DNA of 64,000 bases from Enterovibrio sp045679545 (GTDB lineage Bacteria; Pseudomonadota; Gammaproteobacteria; Enterobacterales; Vibrionaceae). Positions within the stretch are counted from its first letter, which is position 1, and each line of letters starts with the position of its first letter. Both the position numbers and the translations under genes were made by a program. The DNA lies in the NCBI RefSeq assembly GCF_045679545.1, contig NZ_CP166195.1, positions 434,001 to 498,000 of the forward strand, read 5' to 3'. This document shows, in pieces, positions 1 through 8,497 of this stretch. The notes below the pieces were generated by a model. That model did no database searches and was not told the origin of the DNA. It worked only from the letters and a program-made list of their open reading frames with translations.

Positions 1-1886
1 CGTTCAAGCAGCATGACAGCCACATCTTGAACGGCAGGGCGTGGCATCACCACGCCTTCTAGCATTACCGCACATTGCGGGCAAGCAACGGCTACCATGC
101 TGGCCCCCGTTTCGCGGGCATCGTCCATTCGCATATCCGCGATACGTTGCTCGCCTTGAATATCCGTGATGGGCGCGCCCCCTCCACCGCCACAACAGCG
201 AGAGCGAAAACCTGAGCGCTCCATTTCGTTGATCGTCATCCCCATGCGTTCCAACAAGAATCGCGGGGCATCATAACCACCGTTGTAACGCCCTAAATAA
301 CAGGGGTCGTGATAAGTGACGCTTTGCGCTTTGGCCGTATTCAAGGTCAGTGACTCGCGTTCGACACATTGGGCGAGAAATTCGGTGTGGTGCATGACTG
401 AATAGTGACCGCCAAAGTCGGCGTATTCATTTTTCAAGACATGAAACGCGTGGGGATCGGGCGTCACAATGGTGTTGAAGATGTACTTATTCAGGGTTTT
501 CACGTTGGCCTTGGCTAAGCGCTGAAAAGTGGCTTCATCGCCCAATCGACGCGCTAAATCGCCGCTGTCGAGTTCTTCATTGCCCAAAATGGCAAAGCTA
601 ACGTTTGCGTGTCGAAGCAGTGCCACTAGCGCTCTCAATGTGCGCTGATACGCCAAATCAAACGCGCCATCGCCTGCCCATAGCAACACATCCGTCTTGC
701 CTACGTTTGCCATGGTATCGAGCTTAAGATCAACTGCCCAAATGGCGCGGTTTTGCGGTGACAAGCCATTCGGGTTATCCGTCGCAATCAAATTATTCAG
801 GGTTTCTGCGCCTTTTCCTGCGGTTTCCCCTTTCGCCAGTGTCAGATGTCTGCGCATATCAACAATGGCATCAACATGCTCAATCATCATCGGACACTCT
901 TCCACACATGCGCGACACGTGGTGCATGACCACACGGTATCGGCATCGAGCAAGCCTTCAAACAATGGCTTGTCCGGCGCACCGCATCTAGCGGCATCAG
1001 ATTTACCTGCTTCTTTTCCAGGATAAGCGCTGCCTGCATATTGGCGGGTGTCTCCACCCACCATGCCGACCACCATATCCTGAATCAGTTTTTTGGGGTT
1101 AAGCGGCTGGCCCGCGGCAAATGCTGGGCATACTTTTTCGCAGCGCCCGCATTGCACACAGGCATCAAAACCGAGCAATTGATTCCAATGAAAATCCGTC
1201 GGCTTTTCCACGCCTAGCGTGTTTTCATTGAGATTTATGGGTTTTAAGCCCGTCGAACGCCCACCACCGAATCTGCCTTGCCGGCGATGAAACCCCAAGT
1301 GGAGTGCGCCAGCAAACGCATGTTTCATTGGGCCGCCCCACGTCATGCCAAAGATCAGTTCTGCTAAACCGAGCAGCACGCCACCAAGCAACAAAGCGGT
1401 GAGCACAATCGGCACATTACCGATACCAAGAAGCTGAATCAGTGAGATGCAAAGGCCTGACAATGAAAATGCTAACAAGCTATAGGGAAGACGATGCCAA
1501 ACGCCTTTAGATAAATTTGCAGGCGGGTTATCTCGGCGTTTTTTCACCTGATAAGCGCCAATACTCATGACCGAGAATGTCACCGCCAACAAGCCATAGG
1601 TAAATGAAGAATCGCCGCCAAAAACATACACCACCAACATGGCAAGCACAGAGGCAACAAAGCCACCCGCGGTGGCGACATGGGTATTGGCAAATTTTTT
1701 GTCTCGCGCCACCACATCATGCAAATCGTGCAGGTAGCGAGGAAGAATAGCTGCAATGCCTTTAAAGAATGGAACAGCGTTAGGGTCAGGCTTACCCTGA
1801 CGCCACATTTTGACTCTTCTCGCTGCACCTATGGCTGCAAGCAAGATCGCAAGGAGAAGAAGAGGACCAATTAGCGCTGTGGACAT
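1..1886 (-). CDS. dgcB: Dimethylglycine demethylation protein DgcB (3' end outside window)
   Basis: Membrane-anchored iron-sulfur electron-transfer protein that, with DgcA, converts dimethylglycine to sarcosine in glycine-betaine catabolism. My translation from ATG at 1886 (preceded by GAGGGAAG) gives hydrophobic N-terminal segments, then two 4Fe-4S motifs (CVQCGRCEKVCP and CTTCRACVEECP, about 1130-1165 and 915-945) and two cysteine-rich CCG-type regions (HDPCYLGRYNG near 310-325; RCCGGGGGAP near 180-200). This is the heterodisulfide-reductase-like layout of the family. About 628 codons are visible without a stop and the frame runs off the left edge, so only the last few residues should be missing. 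It starts 20 bases after the dgcA stop, as in Pseudomonas where dgcA and dgcB are adjacent. The identification is by family and context. Confidence 0.9.
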   Translation of the reverse strand, partial: MSTALIGPLLLLAILLAAIGAARRVKMWRQGKPDPNAVPFFKGIAAILPRYLHDLHDVVARDKKFANTHVATAGGFVASVLAMLVVYVFGGDSSFTYGLLAVTFSVMSIGAYQVKKRRDNPPANLSKGVWHRLPYSLLAFSLSGLCISLIQLLGIGNVPIVLTALLLGGVLLGLAELIFGMTWGGPMKHAFAGALHLGFHRRQGRFGGGRSTGLKPINLNENTLGVEKPTDFHWNQLLGFDACVQCGRCEKVCPAFAAGQPLNPKKLIQDMVVGMVGGDTRQYAGSAYPGKEAGKSDAARCGAPDKPLFEGLLDADTVWSCTTCRACVEECPMMIEHVDAIVDMRRHLTLAKGETAGKGAETLNNLIATDNPNGLSPQNRAIWAVDLKLDTMANVGKTDVLLWAGDGAFDLAYQRTLRALVALLRHANVSFAILGNEELDSGDLARRLGDEATFQRLAKANVKTLNKYIFNTIVTPDPHAFHVLKNEYADFGGHYSVMHHTEFLAQCVERESLTLNTAKAQSVTYHDPCYLGRYNGGYDAPRFLLERMGMTINEMERSGFRSRCCGGGGGAPITDIQGEQRIADMRMDDARETGASMVAVACPQCAVMLEGVVMPRPAVQDVAVMLLE

Positions 1887-1906
1887 ATCGCTTCCCTCGC
1901 TAATGG

Positions 1907-3967
1907 CTATAGGTCTTTACACAGACGAAGCGCATCATAAATGGCTGCATGAATATTGCGTGGAGCGTTGCAATCCCCGAGTCGATAGAGCAAATACCCC
2001 TCCCCTTGTTCGGCGAATATAGGTTGAGGTTTGGCAGCATAAAGCGCTTCAAGATCGACTTGACCGTGATTGCGCGATCCCTCTTTGAACGCGTAATACA
2101 GGGCTTCATCGGGTCTCACGCCGTTTTCAATGACGACCTGATCCACCACGCGCTCTTCGCGCACACCCGTGTATTCATTTTCAAATCGGGCAATCAGCTT
2201 CTCGCCTTCTCTGTAGACCTGCTCCAACACAAGATCCGACGACATCACTACGTCGCGCGCATACAGGCTGCGGTAATAAGTCGGGAAGCTGGTTCCCCCA
2301 ACCGCGACACCCGGTTTAATGTCGTCCGTGACCATTTCAACTTGTGCGCCTTTGGCTGCCAGAAAATCTGCCACCGACATGCCACTGAATTCGCAAATGG
2401 TGTCATACACGACGACGTTTTTGCCCGGTGCAACCGCGCCACTGAGAATGTCCCAACTGCTTACCACCAAGCCATCTTCCGCCCCCCATTCTGGGCTTTG
2501 GTTGATAAAGGGCTGACCACCGACTGCGAGCAATACCACATCCGGATTTTCGGCCATGATCACGGCTTCATCGGCTGTCACGTCAAACACCAGATTGACG
2601 CCAAGGCGGCGAAGTTCGAGATCAAACCAACGGGTAATGCCCGCGATTTGTTCCCGCTGTGGTGCTTGAGATGCGAGTGAAATCTGCCCACCCAGCTCGC
2701 GGCTTTTCTCAAACAATGTGACCTGATGACCGCGCTCGGCGCATACCCGCGCCGCTTCCATCCCCGCAGGGCCGCCACCAACGACGACGACTTTACGAAT
2801 TTGGCCATCGGTTTTAGTGATGATGTGCGGCATGGTTTGCTCGCGAGAGGTCGCAGCGTTTTGAATGCACAACACATCAATGCCTTGATACTGTCTGTCG
2901 ATACAGTAATTAGCGCCAACACACTGACGAATTTGGTCTGTCTGTCCTAGCTTCACTTTGGTGATGAGATGCGGGTCGGCAATGTGTGCGCGAGTCATGC
3001 CGACAAAATCAATCAATCCGCTTTCCAATGCGCGCGCCGCTTGCACGGGATCTTTGATGTTTTGCGCATGCATCACTGGCACATTGACCACGCTGCGAAT
3101 GCCTGCCGCCAAATGGATAAACGGCTCTGGCGGATAGGTCATGTTGGGGATCACGTTCGCCAAGGTATTGTGCGTGTCACAACCAGACCCAACGATACTG
3201 AAAAAATCGATAAGACCAAGGCTGTCGTAATAGGCCGCGATCTCTTTCATGTCATCTTGATCAAGGCCGTCTGGGTGGAACTCATCCCCTGTCATGCGAA
3301 TGCCGACCGCGAAATCCGGCCCCACCTCTTCACGCACCGCTTTGAGCACTTCTACCCCGAAACGCATTCGGTTTTCAAAGCTGCCGCCCCATTCATCGGT
3401 GCGTCGGTTAACACGCGGGCTCCAAAATTGATCAACCAGATGCTGGTGCGCAAAAGAGAGTTCAACGCCATCCAAACCGCCGTCTTGGGCGCGTTTGGTC
3501 GCTTCGGCGAAATCACCAATGATGCGCCAGATTTCTTCTGGCTCGATGGTTTTGCAGGTAGCGCGGTGAACAGGTTCACGAATACCACTTGGGCTCATCA
3601 ACGACGGCCAATTGCCGCCATCCCAACGAGAACGACGCCCCATGTGGGTAATTTGAATCATGATATGCGCGCCATGTTTGTGCATGGCATCGGCAAGATT
3701 TTGTAGATGCGGGATCACTTCGTCGGAGGCCATATTGACTGACTTCCACCAGCCTTGCGGGCTGTCAATTGAAACCGGGCTCGATCCACCACAAACACAC
3801 AGCCCTATGCCGCCCTTGGCTTTTTCTTCGTAATACTGAATGTAGCGCTCAGTCGGCATGCCATTTTCGGTCGCATATACCTCGGCATGCGCCGTGCTGA
3901 TCACGCGGTTTCTGATCATTAGCTTGTTAATCGCAAGCGGCTGAAAAATGGCATCGAACTGAGACAT
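1907..3967 (-). CDS. dgcA: Dimethylglycine demethylase flavoprotein DgcA
   Basis: A 686-residue old-yellow-enzyme/2,4-dienoyl-CoA-reductase-like flavoprotein that oxidatively demethylates dimethylglycine. Residues 1-340 form the FMN TIM barrel (motifs HMGRRSRWDGG and DEWGGSFENRMRF). An Fe-S loop follows at about 345-365, and from about 395 a dinucleotide-binding domain begins with VVVVGGGPAGMEAA. The Fe-S loop reads CVGANYC then an 11-residue gap and C, so the second Cys of the trimethylamine-dehydrogenase pattern (CxxCxxC) is Ala. I believe this is shared by demethylase relatives but cannot verify it. The start has AAGGAAA just upstream. It is the third gene of a minus-strand operon (M19 homologue, DUF5943 protein, dgcA, dgcB), the order known around Pseudomonas dgcA. 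Confidence 0.92.
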   Translation of the reverse strand: MSQFDAIFQPLAINKLMIRNRVISTAHAEVYATENGMPTERYIQYYEEKAKGGIGLCVCGGSSPVSIDSPQGWWKSVNMASDEVIPHLQNLADAMHKHGAHIMIQITHMGRRSRWDGGNWPSLMSPSGIREPVHRATCKTIEPEEIWRIIGDFAEATKRAQDGGLDGVELSFAHQHLVDQFWSPRVNRRTDEWGGSFENRMRFGVEVLKAVREEVGPDFAVGIRMTGDEFHPDGLDQDDMKEIAAYYDSLGLIDFFSIVGSGCDTHNTLANVIPNMTYPPEPFIHLAAGIRSVVNVPVMHAQNIKDPVQAARALESGLIDFVGMTRAHIADPHLITKVKLGQTDQIRQCVGANYCIDRQYQGIDVLCIQNAATSREQTMPHIITKTDGQIRKVVVVGGGPAGMEAARVCAERGHQVTLFEKSRELGGQISLASQAPQREQIAGITRWFDLELRRLGVNLVFDVTADEAVIMAENPDVVLLAVGGQPFINQSPEWGAEDGLVVSSWDILSGAVAPGKNVVVYDTICEFSGMSVADFLAAKGAQVEMVTDDIKPGVAVGGTSFPTYYRSLYARDVVMSSDLVLEQVYREGEKLIARFENEYTGVREERVVDQVVIENGVRPDEALYYAFKEGSRNHGQVDLEALYAAKPQPIFAEQGEGYLLYRLGDCNAPRNIHAAIYDALRLCKDL

Positions 3968-4074
3968 GATATTTCCTTATGTTCGTTTTAGATCCTGGGT
4001 CCTGCAAAAATTCAAAGCCCATGTTTGCTACGTCAAGCTCTTGCTTCCCTAGGATCTAGGGCCTTCTCTTCCTG

Positions 4075-4113
4075 CTCTTAACTCTTAACTCTTAACTCTT
4101 AACTCTTAACTCT
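4075..4113. repeat. 7-bp tandem repeat (CTCTTAA, five full copies plus four bases)
   Basis: Perfect head-to-tail copies of CTCTTAA lie in the 159-base gap between the DUF5943 gene and dgcA. They are flanked at 3990-4060 by related short words around CCTAGG and GGATC. The tract is inside the operon and would be transcribed. Seven is not a multiple of three, but no frame crosses it, so copy change could only affect mRNA processing or dgcA translation. Confidence 0.85.
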
Positions 4114-4126
4114 CATCGCTTGACGC

Positions 4127-4657
4127 TTAAACAGGCTTCACGTCAAACAACCCAAAATCACAGCCCTCTTCCGAGCCACTTTGCAATTGGACTGCTTGCG
4201 TTTTCAATGGGAAGCCCACGCTTTCGGTGACTTGATCCATCGCGCCTGCAAACCACCCCGTGAACATGTAATCCACTTTGCGGTTTACCTTGCCGTAGTA
4301 ATACACAAACGCGGAATTTTCGAGGCGCACTCGCGCTGTGCCTTGGGACACATCAAGGTGCTCGATAAAAAACTGCCCCCAACCACGTTGAGAAAGGCGT
4401 TTCATGTAATGATCAAACACTTCAGCGCCGGAAATGCCGTGGGTTTCACCTTCTTGCTCACACCAAAAGTAGGCCGATTTGTAGCCTGCTTTGTAGAGCA
4501 AATCAGCATAAACATCCGCACCTAACGCTTCTTCGACCGCTGCATGGTTATTGATGAAAAAATGGCGCGGCACGTACAACATGGGTAACCCATCTGTACG
4601 CCAAACGCCGGTTTCGTCGTCAACCTGAATCGGTAGTTCTGGTGGATGGTGGCTCAT
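4127..4657 (-). CDS. DUF5943 / V4R-like protein of the dimethylglycine operon
   Basis: A protein of about 176 residues beginning MSHHPPELP, with no signal peptide or membrane segment. I assign it to the DUF5943 family, which carries a 4-vinyl-reductase-like fold and sits beside dgcA in Pseudomonas (neighbour of the M19 peptidase homologue). Its biochemical role is unknown; V4R folds usually bind small hydrophobic ligands or act as assembly partners. I chose ATG at 4657 over the upstream in-frame ATG at 4684 because GAGGAAGC lies 4-11 bases before it. It is followed by the repeat-bearing gap and dgcA, and preceded by the M19 gene with a 73-base gap, all on one strand. Confidence 0.8.
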   Translation of the reverse strand: MSHHPPELPIQVDDETGVWRTDGLPMLYVPRHFFINNHAAVEEALGADVYADLLYKAGYKSAYFWCEQEGETHGISGAEVFDHYMKRLSQRGWGQFFIEHLDVSQGTARVRLENSAFVYYYGKVNRKVDYMFTGWFAGAMDQVTESVGFPLKTQAVQLQSGSEEGCDFGLFDVKPV

Positions 4658-4730
4658 GAATGCTTCCTCAGCTTTCGCTATCAATCTCGATCAAATCACT
4701 TAGCAACTATCGAGCGCTTACACGCAGGTG

Positions 4731-5720
4731 CTATTCGCCCCACACGTCTTTCAATACATTGACCCAATTTCCGCCCATGATTTTCTGCACCTTGCTCGCA
4801 GGCCAGCCGTTATCAAGCAGCGCTTGGGTCAAGTTCGGGAAATCCCCGATGGTGCGCATACCTTTGGGGTTAATGATCTCGCCAAAGCGTGTCAGCCTTC
4901 GCGCATAGCCTTTGTCATGGGTGATCCATTCAAAAAATGCCTGATCGTGACCCTGCGTAAAATCCGTACCAATACCGACACTGTCTTCCCCCACAATGTT
5001 GACGATGTAATCAATCGCCTCGACATAATCTTCGATGGTGGAGTTGATGCCGTTTTTAAGGAAAGGCGCAAACATGGTGACGCCAACAAAGCCGCCGTGA
5101 TCAGCAATGAATTTAAGCTCAGCGTCAGATTTATTGCGCGGGTGATCTTTTAGCCCTAAAGGCAAACAGTGGGAATAACAGACAGGTTTCTTAGATTCCA
5201 AAATCACTTCTTCAGAGGTTTTGGGGCCAACATGGGAAAGGTCACACATCACGCCGACGCGATTCATTTCCGCTACCACTTCGCGCCCATAACCCGACAA
5301 GCCGCCATCACGCTCATAGCAACCTGTACCAACGAGGTTTTGGGTGTTGTAGGCCATTTGCGCGATGCCAACGCCCAGCTTTTTGAAAATCTCGATGTAA
5401 CCCAGTTGATCTTCAAACGCCTGCACATTTTGAAAGCCCAGCATGATGCCGGTTTTGCCTTCTTCTTTGGCACGTAAGATATCTTGTGTGGTGTGAACAG
5501 GCCGGATTAAATCATTGTTGTCGCGCAGCAGTTGATTGAATTCGACGATATTGTCGATGGTGGCTTGAAAATCTTCCCACACCGACACGGTGCAGTTTGC
5601 GGCGGTTAGCCCACCTTTTGCCATGTCCTCGAACAATGCCCTGTCCCACTTGGCAATAATCAGCCCGTCGATGATGATGGAATCGCGATGCAATGCGACA
5701 GCAGGGTGGTTATCAGACAT
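4731..5720 (-). CDS. Peptidase M19 (membrane dipeptidase) homologue with altered metal site
   Basis: A 329-residue protein of the renal-dipeptidase (M19) family and the first gene of the dgc operon; an M19 gene also precedes the dgc genes in Pseudomonas. The beta-metal site looks intact: DLSHVG and CYSHC give the two His, and GIGTDF gives the Asp. The alpha-metal ligands are missing. The usual DGHxD near the N-terminus is DGLIIAKW (residues 18-25), and the bridging Glu of the GxEG segment is Gln (LGFQNVQ). It may be a one-metal enzyme with another substrate, or a non-catalytic homologue. The start is well supported by AAGGAAG. No signal peptide is seen, so it is probably cytoplasmic. Its role in betaine catabolism is unproven. 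Confidence 0.85.
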   Translation of the reverse strand: MSDNHPAVALHRDSIIIDGLIIAKWDRALFEDMAKGGLTAANCTVSVWEDFQATIDNIVEFNQLLRDNNDLIRPVHTTQDILRAKEEGKTGIMLGFQNVQAFEDQLGYIEIFKKLGVGIAQMAYNTQNLVGTGCYERDGGLSGYGREVVAEMNRVGVMCDLSHVGPKTSEEVILESKKPVCYSHCLPLGLKDHPRNKSDAELKFIADHGGFVGVTMFAPFLKNGINSTIEDYVEAIDYIVNIVGEDSVGIGTDFTQGHDQAFFEWITHDKGYARRLTRFGEIINPKGMRTIGDFPNLTQALLDNGWPASKVQKIMGGNWVNVLKDVWGE

Positions 5721-5927
5721 GAAGGCTTCCTTGTGAGTATTCCCTTTTCTATGCCTTTCACGTTAACCAACAAGCCTCAAATTCGGCGATGCGAATGCGA
5801 CAGCAAGTAGCGGGTTTGCGTCAGAGGAGAATTGCACTCACCGATACTCTGAATTGATTGCAGGTTTAGCACACCGGAAACTGTGATAATCTTGAAGCCT
5901 GTTTTCTCAAAAACGTCACATTCAAAA

Positions 5928-7052
5928 ATGAAAATATTCAGCAACTTCGAAAGCGGAAATATTCACGTCGTTAGCGCCGATTCACCTAACGATATTCAGC
6001 TCACCATTCCTGCGGATAACCAAACCGAGATATCCCAGTGGTTCCACTTTCGACTAGAAAGTACGTCGCAAGAACAGCATGATTTCCAAATTCTGAACTT
6101 AGCAAAATCGGCTTACCCAGAAGGGTGGAAAGACTACGATGTTGTCGCGTCTTATGACCGCAATGAGTGGTTCCGTATTCCTGCCGAGTTTGATGGCGAC
6201 ACTCTGCGCTTTTCTGTTATCCCAGAAAGTGGCTCCATGTACTTTGCCTACTTCGCGCCATACTCTTACGACCGTCATCAAGACTTACTGCACAGTGCGC
6301 AATCTCACTATGCGTGCGAACTTGAAACCCTTGGCACAACGCTTGATGGCAACGACATCAGCCTGTTGACTATTGGTGAACCCGCAGAAGGTAAGAAGAA
6401 CATTTGGGTGATTGGTCGTCAGCATCCGGGCGAAACCATGGCGGAATGGTTCATCGAAGGGCTACTGTTGCGCCTGCTTGATGAAACCGACACCGTGGGG
6501 AAAACCCTGATCGACAATGCCGTGATCCGCGTAGTACCCAACATGAACCCAGATGGCAGCATTCGCGGTCACCTGCGTCACAACGCGATTGGTGTAAACC
6601 TCAACCGCGAGTGGCAGACACCGTCAGTCGAGCGCAGTCCAGAAGTGTTTTACGTGCGCGAGCGCATGCTAGAAACGGGTGTTGATATGTTCTTGGACAT
6701 TCACGGTGATGAAGCCATTCCGTATAACTTTGTCGCCGGCAGTGAAGGCATTCCTTCTTACAACGATGAATTGGCGGCGCTCGAAGATCACTTCAAGCAA
6801 GCCCTGCTGACCATCACCCCTGAGTTCCAAGACGAATTTGGTTACCCGAAAAGTGCACCTGGTACGGCCAACCTGACTGTGGGTTCAAACTGGGTAGCAG
6901 AACAATTCAAATGTTTGGCTTACACCGTTGAAATGCCATTTAAAGATCACATCAGCCACGCTGATGCGCTGTATGGCTGGTCTCCTGCCCGCAGTGCGGC
7001 ATTCGGAAACGACATGCTGGCAGCGATTTTGGCAACACACAGCAAACTGTAA
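5928..7052 (+). CDS. M14-family carboxypeptidase, cytosolic (CCP-like)
   Basis: Zinc carboxypeptidase of about 374 residues. An N-terminal beta-rich domain (1-115) precedes the M14 catalytic domain, the layout of the bacterial relatives of eukaryotic cytosolic carboxypeptidases. Zinc ligands are seen in GRQHPGETMAEW (His and Glu) and DIHGDEA (His). The substrate-binding part is NMNPDGSIRGHLRHNAIGVN and the general-base Glu lies in YTVEMPFKDH. There is no signal peptide. I prefer ATG at 5928 (MKIFSNFESG) to the in-frame GTG at 5883, because homologues begin this way as far as I recall; neither has a strong ribosome site. It is transcribed divergently from the dgc operon, has its own terminator, and its natural substrate is unknown. 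Confidence 0.85.
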   Translation: MKIFSNFESGNIHVVSADSPNDIQLTIPADNQTEISQWFHFRLESTSQEQHDFQILNLAKSAYPEGWKDYDVVASYDRNEWFRIPAEFDGDTLRFSVIPESGSMYFAYFAPYSYDRHQDLLHSAQSHYACELETLGTTLDGNDISLLTIGEPAEGKKNIWVIGRQHPGETMAEWFIEGLLLRLLDETDTVGKTLIDNAVIRVVPNMNPDGSIRGHLRHNAIGVNLNREWQTPSVERSPEVFYVRERMLETGVDMFLDIHGDEAIPYNFVAGSEGIPSYNDELAALEDHFKQALLTITPEFQDEFGYPKSAPGTANLTVGSNWVAEQFKCLAYTVEMPFKDHISHADALYGWSPARSAAFGNDMLAAILATHSKL

Positions 7053-7103
7053 TGTCAGTTGCTTTGGTGACTGACGGGTAGACTCGCACAGACTTCAAAT
7101 CAA

Positions 7104-7134
7104 AAAGCCCAAACGCAGAGTTTGGGCTTTTTTT
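7104..7134 (+). terminator. Rho-independent terminator after the M14 gene
   Basis: An 11-bp perfect stem (7104-7114 with 7120-7130) with loop GCAGA is followed by a run of T, about 50 bases after the M14 stop. The A run on the other flank means it could also serve the convergent gene at 7163-8314. Confidence 0.9.
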
Positions 7135-7162
7135 GACGCTTTGTGAATCAACGTGAATCTTG

Positions 7163-8314
7163 CTATTTGTTCTTTTTCCACGCTGAAATGGGATACAAGA
7201 TCTGCCCCAGAATACTTTTCGGCAATGGCTTGGTCGTGCCGTAATTCGCCGGCCAGTGTTTACGCGGCATGTGCATGGTGCCGAACAGCCAATCAAACAC
7301 CACCAAGTGCGCACCATAATTGGTATCAATCGCCGGCTTTTCTGAACTGTGGTGCCAATGGTGAAACTGTGGCGTGACGAAGATGTATTTCAATACACCA
7401 AAGTGCAGACGCGTATTGCAGTGGATCAACACTGCTTGCAGCGCAGCGAATGCAACGTAAGCATTCAAGGCGGTTTCCGATGGGCCAAGCAAATACAGCG
7501 GCACCATCACCATGGCGCGCTCTGAAAACACCTGCAGAAAATGACCACGTGAACCTGCCAACCAATCGAGATTTTCCACCGAGTGATGCACCGCATGCAC
7601 AGGCCAAAGCACTTTCACTTCGTGAAACAGACGATGCTCCCAGTACAACACAAAATCAGCGGCAACCAGAATCAACACAAACTGAACAAACACAGGTAAC
7701 GATTGGATGGTTTCTTGAAACGACGCACTCACCGCCCAGCTAAAGTGGCTCACATGGTAGTTGGCATAAATCAAAATGGCGGAAATCGCGAGATGGTTGA
7801 AGCAGAAATAGAGAAAATCCGTCTCCCACTCTTTGCGTAAAATCACCTGATTCTTGTATTTCGGATACAGCTTTTCCAGCGTGACAAACACCACCGCAGA
7901 GCCCAAAAACGCAAGGATTAACCAATCGACACCGAGCGATAACGCTTTCGGTTCAACGGGGCCAACCGGCACGGTGTAACCGCCCAATGCGAAAGCGATC
8001 AAGGTCAATGTGATCCCTAAACACCCTAGTCTGCGGCATTTTTTCAGTAGGTGCGTCATTGCCCCAAAGAACAACGAAAAGTACATGCCGTATTTCAGTA
8101 TGTGTTGCAGGCTTTCGGCGTCATAGGTTTTGCGAAGTTCGGTGGTAGTGAGATAAGAAGGAAACAGATAAGCCAGCACCGCAAGCAATGACAATGCACC
8201 GAGCATGACTGACAAATAGCCGCTGATTTTGCCATCGCCAATACGTAACTGGCGATGTGCATCAAGCTCAACCTGTCGTTGCTGATAGTGATATGAAGGG
8301 TCCTGCTTGGCCAT
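7163..8314 (-). CDS. Fatty acid hydroxylase / sterol desaturase family membrane protein
   Basis: A 383-residue integral membrane protein with several hydrophobic segments (about 30-55, 75-95, 100-125, 130-150, 175-200, 210-235). It carries the three histidine boxes of the di-iron hydroxylase superfamily: HRLFH, HAVHHS and HHWHHSS near the C-terminus. Family members hydroxylate or desaturate lipids at the membrane surface; the substrate here cannot be told. AAGGACAG lies before ATG 8314. It appears monocistronic, convergent to the M14 gene, and separated from fhs upstream by a terminator. Confidence 0.88.
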   Translation of the reverse strand: MAKQDPSYHYQQRQVELDAHRQLRIGDGKISGYLSVMLGALSLLAVLAYLFPSYLTTTELRKTYDAESLQHILKYGMYFSLFFGAMTHLLKKCRRLGCLGITLTLIAFALGGYTVPVGPVEPKALSLGVDWLILAFLGSAVVFVTLEKLYPKYKNQVILRKEWETDFLYFCFNHLAISAILIYANYHVSHFSWAVSASFQETIQSLPVFVQFVLILVAADFVLYWEHRLFHEVKVLWPVHAVHHSVENLDWLAGSRGHFLQVFSERAMVMVPLYLLGPSETALNAYVAFAALQAVLIHCNTRLHFGVLKYIFVTPQFHHWHHSSEKPAIDTNYGAHLVVFDWLFGTMHMPRKHWPANYGTTKPLPKSILGQILYPISAWKKNK

Positions 8315-8403
8315 GTCTCTGTCCTTTTTTGTGTCTGTGCTCCGTGTGTGGAACCAAGACTACGACAGATCCCACCCGCCGTTAATACCGCTGTTCAAAG
8401 TAA

Positions 8404-8429
8404 CAAAAAGCGCCACGAAAGGTGGCGCT
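8404..8429 (-). terminator. Rho-independent terminator of fhs
   Basis: On the minus strand an 8-bp stem AGCGCCAC/GTGGCGCT (8422-8429 with 8409-8416) is followed by TTTTTG, about 70 bases after the fhs stop. Confidence 0.85.
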
Positions 8430-8497
8430 ATCTGTGACTTTTTTAGCGTGAGCTACTCAAATCGCAGCTTACAGGCTAAGTATTGGCGTTGGGCGCG

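Noticed and set aside
1949..3706. Two long plus-strand open frames (1949-2680 and 2969-3706) opposite dgcA
   Set aside because: They lie wholly antisense to the well-supported dgcA frame, show no domain features and have no ribosome sites; they are mirror frames of a codon-biased gene.
4075..4113. Possible CRISPR-like array
   Set aside because: The 7-bp units are directly adjacent with no spacers; it is a simple tandem repeat.
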